Notes: a model not told the origin generated them from the letters alone. A stretch of 64,000 nt of DNA from JAGVSZ01 sp019137045 (GCA_046347635.1 JAXMFT010000002.1:372001-436000), one strand, 5' to 3'. Positions 47,826 to 56,293 are shown, counted from the stretch's first letter. Translations and numbers: made by a program.

Positions 47826-48712
47826 GCCTGGCCGAACCGAAGCCCGGTCGCGTCGCCCCGTGGCTGCAGGCGAACTGGGACCTGCGGGCCGCCGGCAATT
47901 TCATCGGCGGCGGCAGCGGCACCGGACTCCTGATCGCCGGCGCGTGCGCGTGGGCCGGCGGCGGCGGGTACCGGGCGTTCGCGGTCGTCGGGCTGGCGCT
48001 CGTCGCCCTGGGGCTGTTCTGCGTGTTCCTCGAGATCGGGCGCCAGCTGCGCGCGGCCAACGTCGTGCTGCACCCGGGCGCTTCGTGGATGACGCGCGAG
48101 GCGCTGGTCGCGCCGTTTCTCTTCGCCTGCGGGCTGGCGGCGGCATGGTGGGAGGCGCCGTCGTTCGTCTGGCCGACCGCGCTCCTCGCGGCCGTCTACC
48201 TCTACTGCCAGGCGCGCATCCTGCAGGCGGCCAAGGGCATTCCCGCGTGGCGCGCGCCGCGCGTGATCCCGCTGGTCGTGGCGACCGGCCTCGCCGAGGG
48301 CGCGGGCTTGCTGGTCGGGCTCCTCGCCGCGCTCGCCGTCCCGCTGCCGGTGCGCTGGCCCGCGCTCGCGCTCGCGGTGCTGCTCGTCGCCCGCACCGTC
48401 GCCTGGCGCCGCTACCGCGCGGGACTGGAGGCGCCGGCGCGCGCGCTCGCGGCGCTCGACGGCGGGCGGCTCGCCTTCGACCGCTTCGGGACCTGGCTGC
48501 CCGCGGTGCTCGCGGTGGCGGCCTCGGTGCTCCCGGCCGGGCCGGCCGCGGCCTGGCTCGCCGCGGCCGCCGGCGTCGTGGCGGTGGCGGGGGGCTGGCA
48601 GCTCAAGATCACCCTCATCACCCGCGCGGCCTACAACCAGGGGTTCGCGCTGCCGGCGATGCCGGTGCGCGGCAAAGGCCCTCCCGGGCCTGCGGCCAAG
48701 CCCGGCTGGTAG
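47822..48712 (+). CDS. padD: DmsC/PadD-like membrane anchor subunit
   Basis: A 296-residue protein with about eight hydrophobic segments (WLQANWDLRAAGNFIGGG at the start, then repeated Ala/Leu-rich helices). ATG 47822 overlaps the stop of the Fe-S subunit as ATGA, fixing the start. DmsC-type anchors hold the cluster subunit at the membrane and pass electrons to quinone. The position after the Mo and Fe-S subunits supports PadD. Confidence 0.8.
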   Translation: MSLAEPKPGRVAPWLQANWDLRAAGNFIGGGSGTGLLIAGACAWAGGGGYRAFAVVGLALVALGLFCVFLEIGRQLRAANVVLHPGASWMTREALVAPFLFACGLAAAWWEAPSFVWPTALLAAVYLYCQARILQAAKGIPAWRAPRVIPLVVATGLAEGAGLLVGLLAALAVPLPVRWPALALAVLLVARTVAWRRYRAGLEAPARALAALDGGRLAFDRFGTWLPAVLAVAASVLPAGPAAAWLAAAAGVVAVAGGWQLKITLITRAAYNQGFALPAMPVRGKGPPGPAAKPGW

Positions 48713-48766
48713 GCGGTTTAGCCGGCATCACGCCGCGCGCATCCGGCGGCGCGCGGGACCCCGCGC

Positions 48767-48808
48767 TTAACGCGCATCAAAGTCCGGCGGACGCCCGCTC
48801 GGAACAAT
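48767..48808 (+). promoter_or_regulatory. FNR-type box and -10 for the hemerythrin gene
   Basis: TTAAC-GCGC-ATCAA (48767-48780) keeps the FNR layout with one perfect half-site. AACAAT (48803-48808) lies 32 bp from its centre, the class II spacing, predicting transcription from about 48815, 25 bp before the ATG. GGGAGGG precedes the start codon. Confidence 0.6.
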
Positions 48809-48839
48809 CGTCGCAGCACACACCCTGCCGGGAGGGCCC

Positions 48840-49271
48840 ATGCCCAGCATCAACGCCACCATGTCGGGCGATCACCGCGCCTGCGACGCGCGCTTCGCCA
48901 CTGCGGAAGGCGCGGCCGCGAGCGGCGACTGGACCCAGGCCGCAGCCGAGTTCGCGGCGTTTCGCGACGCGATGGAGCGCCACCTGAAGCTGGAGGAGGA
49001 GGCGCTCTTCCCGGCGTTCGAGAAGCACACCGGGTCGGCCGCCGGCCCCACCGAGGCGATGCGCATGGAGCACGCGGAGATGCGCGACCTCTTCGAGCGC
49101 CTCGCCGCGGCCGCGGAGGCGCGCGACGGGGACGAGTTCCTCGGCCTCGCCGAGACGCTGAACCTCCTCATGCAGCAGCACAACATGAAGGAGGAGCAGG
49201 TGCTGTACGTGCTCATGGACGAGTCGCTCGGCAGCGAGGCCGAGAGCCTGCTCGCCGCGCTCGCCCACTAG
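48840..49271 (+). CDS. Hemerythrin HHE-domain protein
   Basis: A 143-residue four-helix protein. The di-iron ligand set can be followed in GDHRACDARF, MERHLKLEEEALFPAFEKH, MEHAEMRDLFERL and MQQHNMKEEQVLYVLMD. HHE proteins of this size respond to NO or oxygen and repair or shuttle iron (DnrN/Ytf-type roles are possible). The FNR-like promoter and the following membrane proteins fit a nitrosative or oxygen-limitation response. Confidence 0.88.
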   Translation: MPSINATMSGDHRACDARFATAEGAAASGDWTQAAAEFAAFRDAMERHLKLEEEALFPAFEKHTGSAAGPTEAMRMEHAEMRDLFERLAAAAEARDGDEFLGLAETLNLLMQQHNMKEEQVLYVLMDESLGSEAESLLAALAH

Positions 49272-49303
49272 CGCGCCGCGCCGGGCGGCGCCGCGCCGCG
49301 GCG

Positions 49304-50593
49304 ATGCAGCAACCGGGCCTCAAGCTCGAGCAGGCGCCGCCGATCGCGGTGCCGTTCCGCTTCTTCCTCACCGCGCCGCTGTTCCTCCTCGCCGCGGCGG
49401 CGCTGCTCGCCTGGAGCGGCGCGGCGAGCTTCGATGCGCGCGCGACCCCCGCCGCGCTGGCGGTCACCCACCTCGTGACCCTCGGGTACATGGCGATGGT
49501 GATGCTCGGCGCCATGCTCCAGATCCTGCCGGTGCTCGTCGGCACGCCGGTGCCCGCGGCGCGCGCGGTCGCCGGCGCCGCGCACGCGCTGCTGGTCGTG
49601 GGCGCCGCGTCGCTCGCGGCCGGGTTCGCGCTCGGGCAGCCGCTCGCGACGCGGGCGGCCGCGTGGACGCTCGGCGGCGCGTTCGCGGTGTTCCTCGTCG
49701 CGGTCGCCACCGCGCTGACGCGCGTCGCGGTACGCAGCGCCACGGTGCTCGGGATGACGCTCGCCACGGCCGCGCTCGCGATCACGGTGGTGCTGGGGCT
49801 GGAGCTCGCCGCGATGCACGGCTGGGGCATCGCCCCTCCGAGCTTCGCGCTGCGCGAGCTGCACCCGGCGTGGGGCCTCGCCGGCTGGACCGGGCTCCTG
49901 GTCGCGGGCGTCGCCTACCAGGTCGTGCCGATGTTCCAGATGACCCCGCCGTACCCGCCGCCGCTCGCGCGCGGGTTCCCGGTGGCGGTGTTCGTCCTGC
50001 TGGCGGCGTGGTCGGCCGCGGCCTGGCACGGCGACGTGCCGGGGCTGGAGGCGACCCTCGCCGTCCTGCTCGCCGGGGGGTACATCACCTTCGCGGTCAC
50101 GACGCTGGTGCTCCAGATCCAGCGCCGGCGGCGCGTCCCCGACGCCACGCTCGCCTTCTGGCAGATCGGCATGGCGTCGGTCGCGCTCGCGAGCGCGGTG
50201 TGGTGCGTGCGCGCCGTGCGGCCCGAGGCGCCCGAGGCGCTCGACCTCCTGATCGGCGTGCTCGCGATCGTCGGCGGCGCGGTGTCGGTGATCGCGGGCA
50301 TGCTCTACAAGATCGTGCCGTTCCTCGGCTGGTTCCACCTGCAGGCGTCGGTCGGGCCGAAAGGCGCGCCGCACATGAAGAAATTCCTCGGCGATTCGCC
50401 GCAGCAGCTGCACGTGCGCGTGCACCTGGTCGCCGTGGCGGCGCTCTGCGCCGCCGCGCTCTGGCCGCAGCCGCTCGTGTACGTCGCGGCGGCTGCGCTC
50501 GGCGCGAGCGCGCTGGTGCAGTTCCGCAACCTGGTGCTCGCCGCGCGCTTCTACCGCGCCGAGCTCGCGCGCGCGCCGGCTACGGGCGCATGA
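49304..50593 (+). CDS. Polytopic membrane protein, heme-copper-oxidase-subunit-I-like/NnrS-like
   Basis: A 429-residue protein with about twelve hydrophobic helices. THLVTLGYMAMVMLGAMLQ, HPAWGLAGWTGLLVAGVAYQ and YKIVPFLGWFHLQASVG place His and aromatic residues within helices as in NnrS and NorB/CcoN-like proteins. It lacks the full His set expected for a functional heme-copper centre, as far as can be judged by eye. It follows the hemerythrin by 32 bp on the same strand. Its 3' end overlaps the convergent membrane-protein gene by 14 bp. Confidence 0.7.
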   Translation: MQQPGLKLEQAPPIAVPFRFFLTAPLFLLAAAALLAWSGAASFDARATPAALAVTHLVTLGYMAMVMLGAMLQILPVLVGTPVPAARAVAGAAHALLVVGAASLAAGFALGQPLATRAAAWTLGGAFAVFLVAVATALTRVAVRSATVLGMTLATAALAITVVLGLELAAMHGWGIAPPSFALRELHPAWGLAGWTGLLVAGVAYQVVPMFQMTPPYPPPLARGFPVAVFVLLAAWSAAAWHGDVPGLEATLAVLLAGGYITFAVTTLVLQIQRRRRVPDATLAFWQIGMASVALASAVWCVRAVRPEAPEALDLLIGVLAIVGGAVSVIAGMLYKIVPFLGWFHLQASVGPKGAPHMKKFLGDSPQQLHVRVHLVAVAALCAAALWPQPLVYVAAAALGASALVQFRNLVLAARFYRAELARAPATGA

Positions 50594-51725
50594 GGGCGAC
50601 CGCGCGCACGCCCTGCACGACGAACAGGGCGAGGCCGAGGGCCGCGAGCGCCGTTCCGGCCGCGCTGCCGAAGCCGGCCAGGATCCCGCCGGCGACGAAC
50701 AGCCCCGCGCGCAGTCCGGCGTAGTGGCCGAGCGCGGCGCGCACGCTCTCGTGCCACGGCGTCTGCGCGCCGGGACGCAGCCACACCGGGGCGAGGTAGG
50801 TCAGCGCGCCGGTGACCAGCGGGAGGAGAAACGCGAGGATGAAGGCGAGCACCGCGTCGCGCGGGTCGAGCGTGCCGCCGCCGTGCAGCGCGCCGAGCAC
50901 CAGCATGACGGTGAAGCCCGCGAGCGCGGCGCCGAGCGACGGCGGCGCGCCGTGCCACGCGAGCAGCCGGCCCGGGTAGAGCGTGAACCAGTCGCGCGCG
51001 ATGCGGATCGCGAGGCTCAGCCAGAAGAAGAGGCCGACGGCCGCGGCGAGGGGCAGCCAGGCCGCGCCGGCCGCGACCAGCACCGTCCCGGCGAGCGCCC
51101 ACCTGAGGTCGGCGTCGAGGCGCGCCGCGGCGCGCGGATCCGCGGCGCCCGCCGCCGTCGGCACGAGCACCTGCAGCGTTCCGAGCGCGGTGAGGCCGAC
51201 GAAGCCGAGCAGGTTGAGATGCAGGTGGAGGCGCTTGAGGGCGACGTACTGCGCCGGCGCGTACGGCATGACCAGCACCGCGAGGAGGGCGGCGGCGAGG
51301 CATGCCGCCGCCGCCAGGTACCACCGGACGCACGGATGGGGTGCGCCGATCGACGCGCGCGCGCGGCGGGCCATCCAGGCGAGGACCGCGCCGACGGCCG
51401 CGAGCTCGATGACCGCGGCCGCCAGGTAGGCGAGCGGCCAAGCCGCGGGCGCGGCGAAGTAGGCGACCGCCACGACGCCCGCCGCGAGCGCGGCGAACGG
51501 CGCGGCGAGCACGCGCGGCGGCGGCGCCGCGCTCCGCGTCAGGACGGGGACGAAGTAACCGAGCGCGCCGAGGATCAGCGGCGCGATGCCGATCGCGAAG
51601 GTGAGGTGCACGCGCGCCGGCGCCGGCGCCGCGGCGACGAAGGGCGCGGCGAGCGTGCCGGCGATGCCGACGAGGGCGATGAGCGCGAGGAGCGGCAGCA
51701 TGGGCCGAAACGCGAAGTGTGCCAT
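50580..51725 (-). CDS. Polytopic membrane protein related to the NnrS/COX1-like group
   Basis: A 381-residue, Ala/Leu-rich protein with about eleven helices. HLTFAIGIAPLILGALGYFVPVLTR, KRLHLHLNLLGFVGLTALGTLQVL and SLGAALAGFTVML show His-bearing helices of the same style as its neighbour. ATG 51725 (MAHFAFRPMLPLLALIALVG) is the most likely start; an ATG at 51800 would overlap the divergent DUF59 gene, and one at 51701 is also possible. No function is established. Confidence 0.65.
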   Translation of the reverse strand: MAHFAFRPMLPLLALIALVGIAGTLAAPFVAAAPAPARVHLTFAIGIAPLILGALGYFVPVLTRSAAPPPRVLAAPFAALAAGVVAVAYFAAPAAWPLAYLAAAVIELAAVGAVLAWMARRARASIGAPHPCVRWYLAAAACLAAALLAVLVMPYAPAQYVALKRLHLHLNLLGFVGLTALGTLQVLVPTAAGAADPRAAARLDADLRWALAGTVLVAAGAAWLPLAAAVGLFFWLSLAIRIARDWFTLYPGRLLAWHGAPPSLGAALAGFTVMLVLGALHGGGTLDPRDAVLAFILAFLLPLVTGALTYLAPVWLRPGAQTPWHESVRAALGHYAGLRAGLFVAGGILAGFGSAAGTALAALGLALFVVQGVRAVALMRP

Positions 51726-51750
51726 CCTGCCGGCGAACGAGGAGCGAACC

Positions 51751-52056
51751 ATGAGCCTGCCGACCGATGACGCCGTCTGGGATGCGCTGCGCACCGTCAA
51801 CGACCCCGAGGTGGGGATGAACCTGGTCGACCTCGGGCTCGTCTACCGGGTGGAGGTGGACGGCGCCGACGTGCGCGTCGAGCTGACGATGACCTCGCCC
51901 GCGTGCCCGCTCGGCGACGTGATCATGGACAACGCGGTGAACGCGATCCGCGCGGCCGCGCCCGGCGCCGGCAAGGTCGACATCGCGCTCGTGTGGGACC
52001 CGCCGTGGACCCCCGACCGCATGTCCGAGGCGGCGCGCGCGAAATTCGGGTGGTGA
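51751..52056 (+). CDS. MIP18/DUF59 family protein (SufT/PaaD-like)
   Basis: A 101-residue iron-sulfur assembly-type protein. AVWDALRTVNDPEVGMNLVDLGLVYRV and ELTMTSPACPLGDVIMDNAVNAI, with the conserved Cys, are the MIP18 signature; DPPWTPDRMSEAARAKFGW is the typical tail. Members help insert Fe-S clusters into client enzymes. Close to padBCD and the Mo-hydroxylase locus, it could serve these Fe-S proteins (inference). GAGGAGCGAACC precedes ATG 51751. Confidence 0.9.
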   Translation: MSLPTDDAVWDALRTVNDPEVGMNLVDLGLVYRVEVDGADVRVELTMTSPACPLGDVIMDNAVNAIRAAAPGAGKVDIALVWDPPWTPDRMSEAARAKFGW

Positions 52057-53141
52057 GCGCCCCGCCGGGCGGCTACGGGCTCGCCGTCCGGCTGCCGCTG
52101 CTCGCGCTCGGCATGCTCGCGCTCGTCGCGGGCGTCGCGGGCGGGCTCGCGCGGCTCGGCGGGCACGCGCTGCTGCCCGGGGCCGCGGCCGCCTGGCACG
52201 GGCCGCTCATGGTCGGCGCGTTCTTCGGCACCGTGATCGCGCTCGAGCGCGCGGTGGCGCTCGGCGCGCGCTGGGGGTACGCCGCGCCGCTCGCGGCCGG
52301 GCTCGGGGGCGTGGCGCTGGTCGCGCTCGACGCGCCGCGGCCGGGGCAGGCGTTGCTCCTAGCGGCCAGCCTGCTGCTGAGCGCCGCCTCGATCCGGCTC
52401 GCGCGGCGCAACGTCGCGCTCTTCACCGTCACGCTCGCGCTGGGCGCCGCGTGCTGGGCGGCCGGGAACGCGGCGTGGCTCGCGGGCGCCGGCTTCCCGG
52501 CGCTGGTGCCGTGGTGGATCGCGTTCCTGGTGCTGACCATCGCCGGCGAGCGGCTGGAGCTGACGCGGCTCATGCGGCCGTCGCGCGCGCGCCAGACCGC
52601 GTTCGGGGCGATCGTGGCGGCGCTGGTCGCGGCGTGCGCGCTCGCGCTGGTCGCGACGGAGTGGGGGTGGCGGCTGCTGGGGGCGGCGCTGGTCGCGCTC
52701 ACCGCGTGGCTCCTCGCGCAGGACATCGCGCGCCGCACCGCGCGCGAGGCGGGGCTGACCGGCTACATCGGCCGCAGCCTCCTCGCCGGCTACGTCTGGC
52801 TCGGGGTCGGCGGCCTGCTGTTCGCCGGCCCCGGCGCCGCGTACGCGACGTTCGCGTGGGACGCGGCCGCGCACGCGATCGTGCTCGGCTTCGTGTTCTC
52901 GATGGTGTTCGGGCACGCGCCGGTGATCGTGCCGGCCGTCACCCGGGCGAACGTGCGCTGGCACTGGAGCTTCTATGTGCCGCTCGCGCTGCTGCACGTG
53001 TCGGTCGCCGAGCGCGTGGCCGGCGACCTCCTCGCGAGCCCGTCAGTGCGGGCGGCCGGGGGGACGCTGAGCGCGCTGGCCTTGATCGTCTTCGTCGCCA
53101 CGCTGCTGGTTGCGATCGCGCGCGGCCGCGGCCGCGCGTAA
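52053..53141 (+). CDS. Polytopic membrane protein of unknown function
   Basis: A 362-residue membrane protein with about eleven helices. GTG 52053 overlaps the DUF59 stop as GTGA, so the two are translationally coupled. ERLELTRLMRPSRARQ between helices and HAIVLGFVFSMVFGHAPVIVP near the end are the most distinctive segments. It looks like a third member of the local NnrS/COX1-like group. Its last 99 bp overlap the convergent zinc-ribbon gene. Confidence 0.7.
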   Translation: MSAPPGGYGLAVRLPLLALGMLALVAGVAGGLARLGGHALLPGAAAAWHGPLMVGAFFGTVIALERAVALGARWGYAAPLAAGLGGVALVALDAPRPGQALLLAASLLLSAASIRLARRNVALFTVTLALGAACWAAGNAAWLAGAGFPALVPWWIAFLVLTIAGERLELTRLMRPSRARQTAFGAIVAALVAACALALVATEWGWRLLGAALVALTAWLLAQDIARRTAREAGLTGYIGRSLLAGYVWLGVGGLLFAGPGAAYATFAWDAAAHAIVLGFVFSMVFGHAPVIVPAVTRANVRWHWSFYVPLALLHVSVAERVAGDLLASPSVRAAGGTLSALALIVFVATLLVAIARGRGRA

Positions 53142-53300
53142 CGCGGCGAACTCGGCGAGCACCGCCTCGAACTCGGCGCGCACCGCGGGCGTGACCGCGG
53201 CGCCGCACTCGTAGCACGCCCCGGTCATGCGGTCGAACCAGCGGCATCCGCACTCGTCGCAGGCGAGCTCGGGCGCGCCGGCGGGGTTGGTGAAGATCAC
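53043..53300 (-). CDS. Small zinc-ribbon protein
   Basis: An 85-residue product with paired Cys knuckles: LACDECGCRWF and GACYECGAAV (CxxC...CxxC) form a zinc ribbon, followed by a helix (RAEFEAVLAEFAALRAAAAAR) and a polar tail. GTG 53300 overlaps the preceding stop as GTGA, supporting translation. It is the last gene of the minus-strand set headed by the flavin oxidoreductase. The antisense overlap with the membrane-protein gene is unusual, and the tail beyond about residue 65 may be less conserved. Confidence 0.65.
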   Translation of the reverse strand: MIFTNPAGAPELACDECGCRWFDRMTGACYECGAAVTPAVRAEFEAVLAEFAALRAAAAARDRNQQRGDEDDQGQRAQRPPGRPH

Positions 53301-53752
53301 CGGCACGCTCCCAGGAAGGGCAGCCCGAGCGCCTCGACGAAGTCCTCGTAGCCGAGGTCGGCGAGCTCGCGCTTCGTGCGCAGCACGAAGAACTGGATGC
53401 GCGCGGCGCGCAGCTGGCGCTTCATCTCGCCGAGCGGGTGCTCCGCGCGCGCGAGCACCGCTGCCAGCGCGCCGTCGCCGGCGAGAAACACGAGGTCGAC
53501 GCCGAGGCCGTCGAGACCGCGGTAGGCCCCCGCCTGCACGACCATGCGTCCGCCGCGCTTGCGCCACACGAGCATCGGCAGCGGCGGCGTGGACGGCATG
53601 GCGGCGGCGCGGCGCGCGCCGCCCGCGTCGGCGAAGAAGCGCGCGGCGAGCCCGATCGCGGCGCCGTCCGCGAGCGGGTCGAAGAGCGGCGCGTAGCCGT
53701 CGATCAGCCGCTGCCACGCGGCCACGTCCTCGATGGCGGCCGCCGCCAGCAT
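53297..53752 (-). CDS. Uncharacterised small protein, paralogue 2 of a tandem pair
   Basis: A 151-residue soluble protein. The C-terminal block MKRQLRAARIQFFVLRTKRELADLGYEDFVEALGL parallels the end of the neighbouring 158-residue protein, and both have a middle beta-rich part with a LVF/LLFV strand (DLVFLAGDGALAAVLA). The layout recalls SCP2-like lipid or acyl-CoA carriers, but this is a low-confidence resemblance. It starts one base after the stop of its paralogue and overlaps the zinc-ribbon gene, so all belong to one operon. Confidence 0.6.
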   Translation of the reverse strand: MLAAAAIEDVAAWQRLIDGYAPLFDPLADGAAIGLAARFFADAGGARRAAAMPSTPPLPMLVWRKRGGRMVVQAGAYRGLDGLGVDLVFLAGDGALAAVLARAEHPLGEMKRQLRAARIQFFVLRTKRELADLGYEDFVEALGLPFLGACR

Positions 53753-53753
53753 G

Positions 53754-54230
53754 TCAGTGCTTCGGGTGCACGAGCGCGAGGCGGTCGAGGAACTCGTCCA
53801 GGCGCGCGGCTTCGAGCTCGGTCCGGCTCTTCATGACGTAGAGGTGGAGCTTCCGCTCGCGCGTCAGGCGGCGCGCCGCGCCGGGACCGGCCGCGAGGAG
53901 CTCGCGCCAGGCTGCGTCGGGACCGACGAAGAGGAGGTGCGCGTTGCAGCGCGCCATGCCGGCGTAGCGCTCCAGCCGCACGCGCGGCCCGTCCTCGGTG
54001 GCCTCGATGACGAGCAGCTCGCCGCCGGCGCGCGCCGCGTCGCCGCGGCGCACCTGCCCGATGCGGGTGCCGGGCGCGAGCGCATCGAACGCCGCGCGAT
54101 GCCGGTCGGCCCACGCCTGCCACGCGGCGACGGAGAAGAACGGCTCCACGTTCCTGTGATCGTCTCTGCGCGCGCCGGTTCCCGCCGCCGCGAGGCCGGG
54201 GGAATCCGGGACCTCCAGAGGAACCGCCAT
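53754..54230 (-). CDS. Uncharacterised small protein, paralogue 1 of a tandem pair
   Basis: A 158-residue soluble protein. After a variable N-terminus come VEPFFSVAAWQAWADRHRAAFDAL, a beta-rich centre (ELLVIEATEDGPRVRLERYAG, NAHLLFVGPDAAWREL) and the end block RERKLHLYVMKSRTELEAARLDEFLDRLAL shared with the next protein. It starts 9 bp after the flavin oxidoreductase stop, so a role in the same aryl-CoA pathway is likely. An SCP2-like fold is possible but unproven. Confidence 0.65.
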   Translation of the reverse strand: MAVPLEVPDSPGLAAAGTGARRDDHRNVEPFFSVAAWQAWADRHRAAFDALAPGTRIGQVRRGDAARAGGELLVIEATEDGPRVRLERYAGMARCNAHLLFVGPDAAWRELLAAGPGAARRLTRERKLHLYVMKSRTELEAARLDEFLDRLALVHPKH

Positions 54231-54239
54231 GCCGTGCCC

Positions 54240-56210
54240 CTAGATCCGCACGCCGAGCCGGTAGCCTTCCTGGATCGCGGCGTCCAGGCCGCGCGGCATG
54301 AGCGCGTCGCCGCAACCGTGCAGCTCGTCGATCATCCACTCGAAGTCGCGGAAGAGCGACTGGTTGGACTTGCGCGGGCCCGCGGCGATCACCGTGTCGG
54401 CCGGGACGAAGGTCTCGCCCTTGGCGCTCGCCACGTGCACGCCCTCCGCGGTGATGCGGGTGGCGCGCGCGGAGAGGAAGGTGCGGATCTCCAGCTCCTC
54501 CACCCACGCCGAGTGGCGCCACTTGAACGAGGGCATCACGTCGCCCGCGAGGCGCTTGTCCTCTTCCACGATCGCGACCTCGGCGCCCCGCTTGCGCAGC
54601 GATTCGGCCACGACGAGGCCGACCTTGCCGCCGCCGAGCACGACCACGCGCTTGCCCGCCTGCGCCCGGCCCCGCGCGACGTCGAGCGCGTCGACGAGCC
54701 GCTCGCGGCCCTCGAGCCGGTCGTAGTGGTCGAGGTCGATGCCGGCGCCGGCGGCGACCACGCAGGCGTCGAACTGGTGCAGCAGCGAGCGCATGAGCTT
54801 CGCGTTCGCCTCGGTGCCGAGCCGGACCTCGACGCCGAGCTTGCGCGCCATCACCTCGTAGTGGCGAATGACGCTCAACAGGTCGTCCGGGCGCGCGAGG
54901 TCGTGCGTCGCGTAGCCGAGGAGGCTGCCGCCGATGCGGTCGGATTTCTCGAACACGGTGACCGAGTGGCCGCGCTTCGCGGCGGTGAGCGCGCACTCCA
55001 TGCCGGCGGGGCCGGCGCCGATCACCATCACCTTCTTCCTCACCGTCGCCGGCGTGACCGCGTACTCGGGCTCGACCTCGTGCCCGAGCGCCGGGTTCAT
55101 CGTGCAGGTGTAGGGCAGGTCGCGGAACAGGCGCGAGAGGCAGTTGAGCGAGCCGATGCAGCGGCGCACCTCCTCCTGCCGGCCCTCGGCCACCTTGTGC
55201 ACCATCTCCGGGTCGGCGAGCAGCGGCCGGCACACTTCCCAGTAGTCGAACTCGCCGCGCGCGATGCAGTCGTTCGCCATGCCGGGGTCGGGCAGGCGGT
55301 TGCCGAACGCGATCAGGGTGCCCGGGAACGATTTCTTCGCGCGCGCCGCGAGGTAGTTCCAGTGGCCGGGCGGGATGTCGCGGCCGATCGACGACTCGGG
55401 CGCCTCCTGCCAGCCGACCGTCACGCTGATCATGTCCACGCCGCACTCGACCGCCTGGCCCATCAGCTCGAAGCACTCGTCCTCGTCGTTGCCGCCCCAG
55501 TTGTCCATCAGCTCCGCGCCGTTGAGGCGGATGATGACCGGGTGGTCGGGCGTCGCCTGCTTCATGCCGTCGATCAGCTCGCGCATGAAGCGGCCGCGGT
55601 TGCGGGTCGACCCGCCGTACTCGTCGCTGCGCTGGTTGGTGAACTTCGAGTTGAAGTTCGCCAGCAGGTAGCCCATGAAGCTCGTGACCTCGGTGCCGTC
55701 GAAGCCGGCCTTGATCGAGCGCCGGGCGGCCTCCGCGTGCTCGCGGATGCACAGGCGGATGTCGTCCTTGGTCATCTCGCGCGGGGGGCGGAAGTGCGGG
55801 AGCGTCTGCGGGACGACCGAGGGCTGGACGCAGTAGCCGAGGTCGATGCCGCCGTAGCGGCCGGCGTGCAGGATCTGCTGGATCGCGAGCGCGCCGCCGT
55901 CGTGGATGTAGCGGGCGATCAGCTCGAACTCGGGCAGGAAGCGGTCGTCGAAGATCGCCACCTGGCGGAAGTAGGCCTTGCCCTCGCCGCGCGGGTCGGG
56001 ATAGGCGCCCTGGTTGGTGATGATCCCGCAGCCGGTGTTCGCGATCACGCGCATGCGCGCGAGCTCGCGCGGCGTGACGGTGCCGTCGCGGCCGTTGTAG
56101 TTGGAGACGCAGCACGCCCCGTACTTGATCAGGTTGCGCGTGGCGAACTTGCCGATGCGCCCCGGCTTGAACAGATGCGGGAGCTGCGCCTCGCCCGGTC
56201 GCTGGGTCAT
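54240..56210 (-). CDS. NADH:flavin oxidoreductase, 2,4-dienoyl-CoA reductase (FadH)-like
   Basis: A 656-residue multi-domain flavoenzyme. The N-terminal old-yellow-enzyme barrel (QQILHAGRYGG, GFDGTEVTSFMGYLLANFNSKFTNQRSDEYGGS) is followed by an Fe-S linker and a C-terminal FAD/NAD domain (VMVIGAGPAGMECALTAAKRG; VVVLGGGKVGLVVAESLRKRG). The linker reads CIGSLNCLSRLF...YTC, so the second Cys of the usual CxxCxxxC is Ser. ATG 56210 heads a four-gene minus-strand operon. Divergent aryl-CoA ligase and monooxygenase genes suggest it reduces an enoyl- or dienoyl-CoA from an aromatic ring. Confidence 0.85.
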   Translation of the reverse strand: MTQRPGEAQLPHLFKPGRIGKFATRNLIKYGACCVSNYNGRDGTVTPRELARMRVIANTGCGIITNQGAYPDPRGEGKAYFRQVAIFDDRFLPEFELIARYIHDGGALAIQQILHAGRYGGIDLGYCVQPSVVPQTLPHFRPPREMTKDDIRLCIREHAEAARRSIKAGFDGTEVTSFMGYLLANFNSKFTNQRSDEYGGSTRNRGRFMRELIDGMKQATPDHPVIIRLNGAELMDNWGGNDEDECFELMGQAVECGVDMISVTVGWQEAPESSIGRDIPPGHWNYLAARAKKSFPGTLIAFGNRLPDPGMANDCIARGEFDYWEVCRPLLADPEMVHKVAEGRQEEVRRCIGSLNCLSRLFRDLPYTCTMNPALGHEVEPEYAVTPATVRKKVMVIGAGPAGMECALTAAKRGHSVTVFEKSDRIGGSLLGYATHDLARPDDLLSVIRHYEVMARKLGVEVRLGTEANAKLMRSLLHQFDACVVAAGAGIDLDHYDRLEGRERLVDALDVARGRAQAGKRVVVLGGGKVGLVVAESLRKRGAEVAIVEEDKRLAGDVMPSFKWRHSAWVEELEIRTFLSARATRITAEGVHVASAKGETFVPADTVIAAGPRKSNQSLFRDFEWMIDELHGCGDALMPRGLDAAIQEGYRLGVRI

Positions 56211-56250
56211 TGCCGGCCTCCGGTCGGTCCGAGAACGATTGGGTCGCGGC

Positions 56251-56293
56251 ATCCTAGGCCGCGCGGCGGCCCGGCCGGTTTGAGGTGGATCAA
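56251..56293 (-). promoter_or_regulatory. FNR-type box between flavin oxidoreductase and aryl-CoA ligase
   Basis: TTGAG-GTGG-ATCAA (56280-56293) has one perfect half-site. On the minus strand TAGGAT (56256-56251) lies 33 bp from its centre, class II spacing, with transcription predicted near 56245. On the plus strand the best -10, CATACT (56340-56345), is 56 bp away, a class I-like distance for the ligase gene. Confidence 0.55.
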
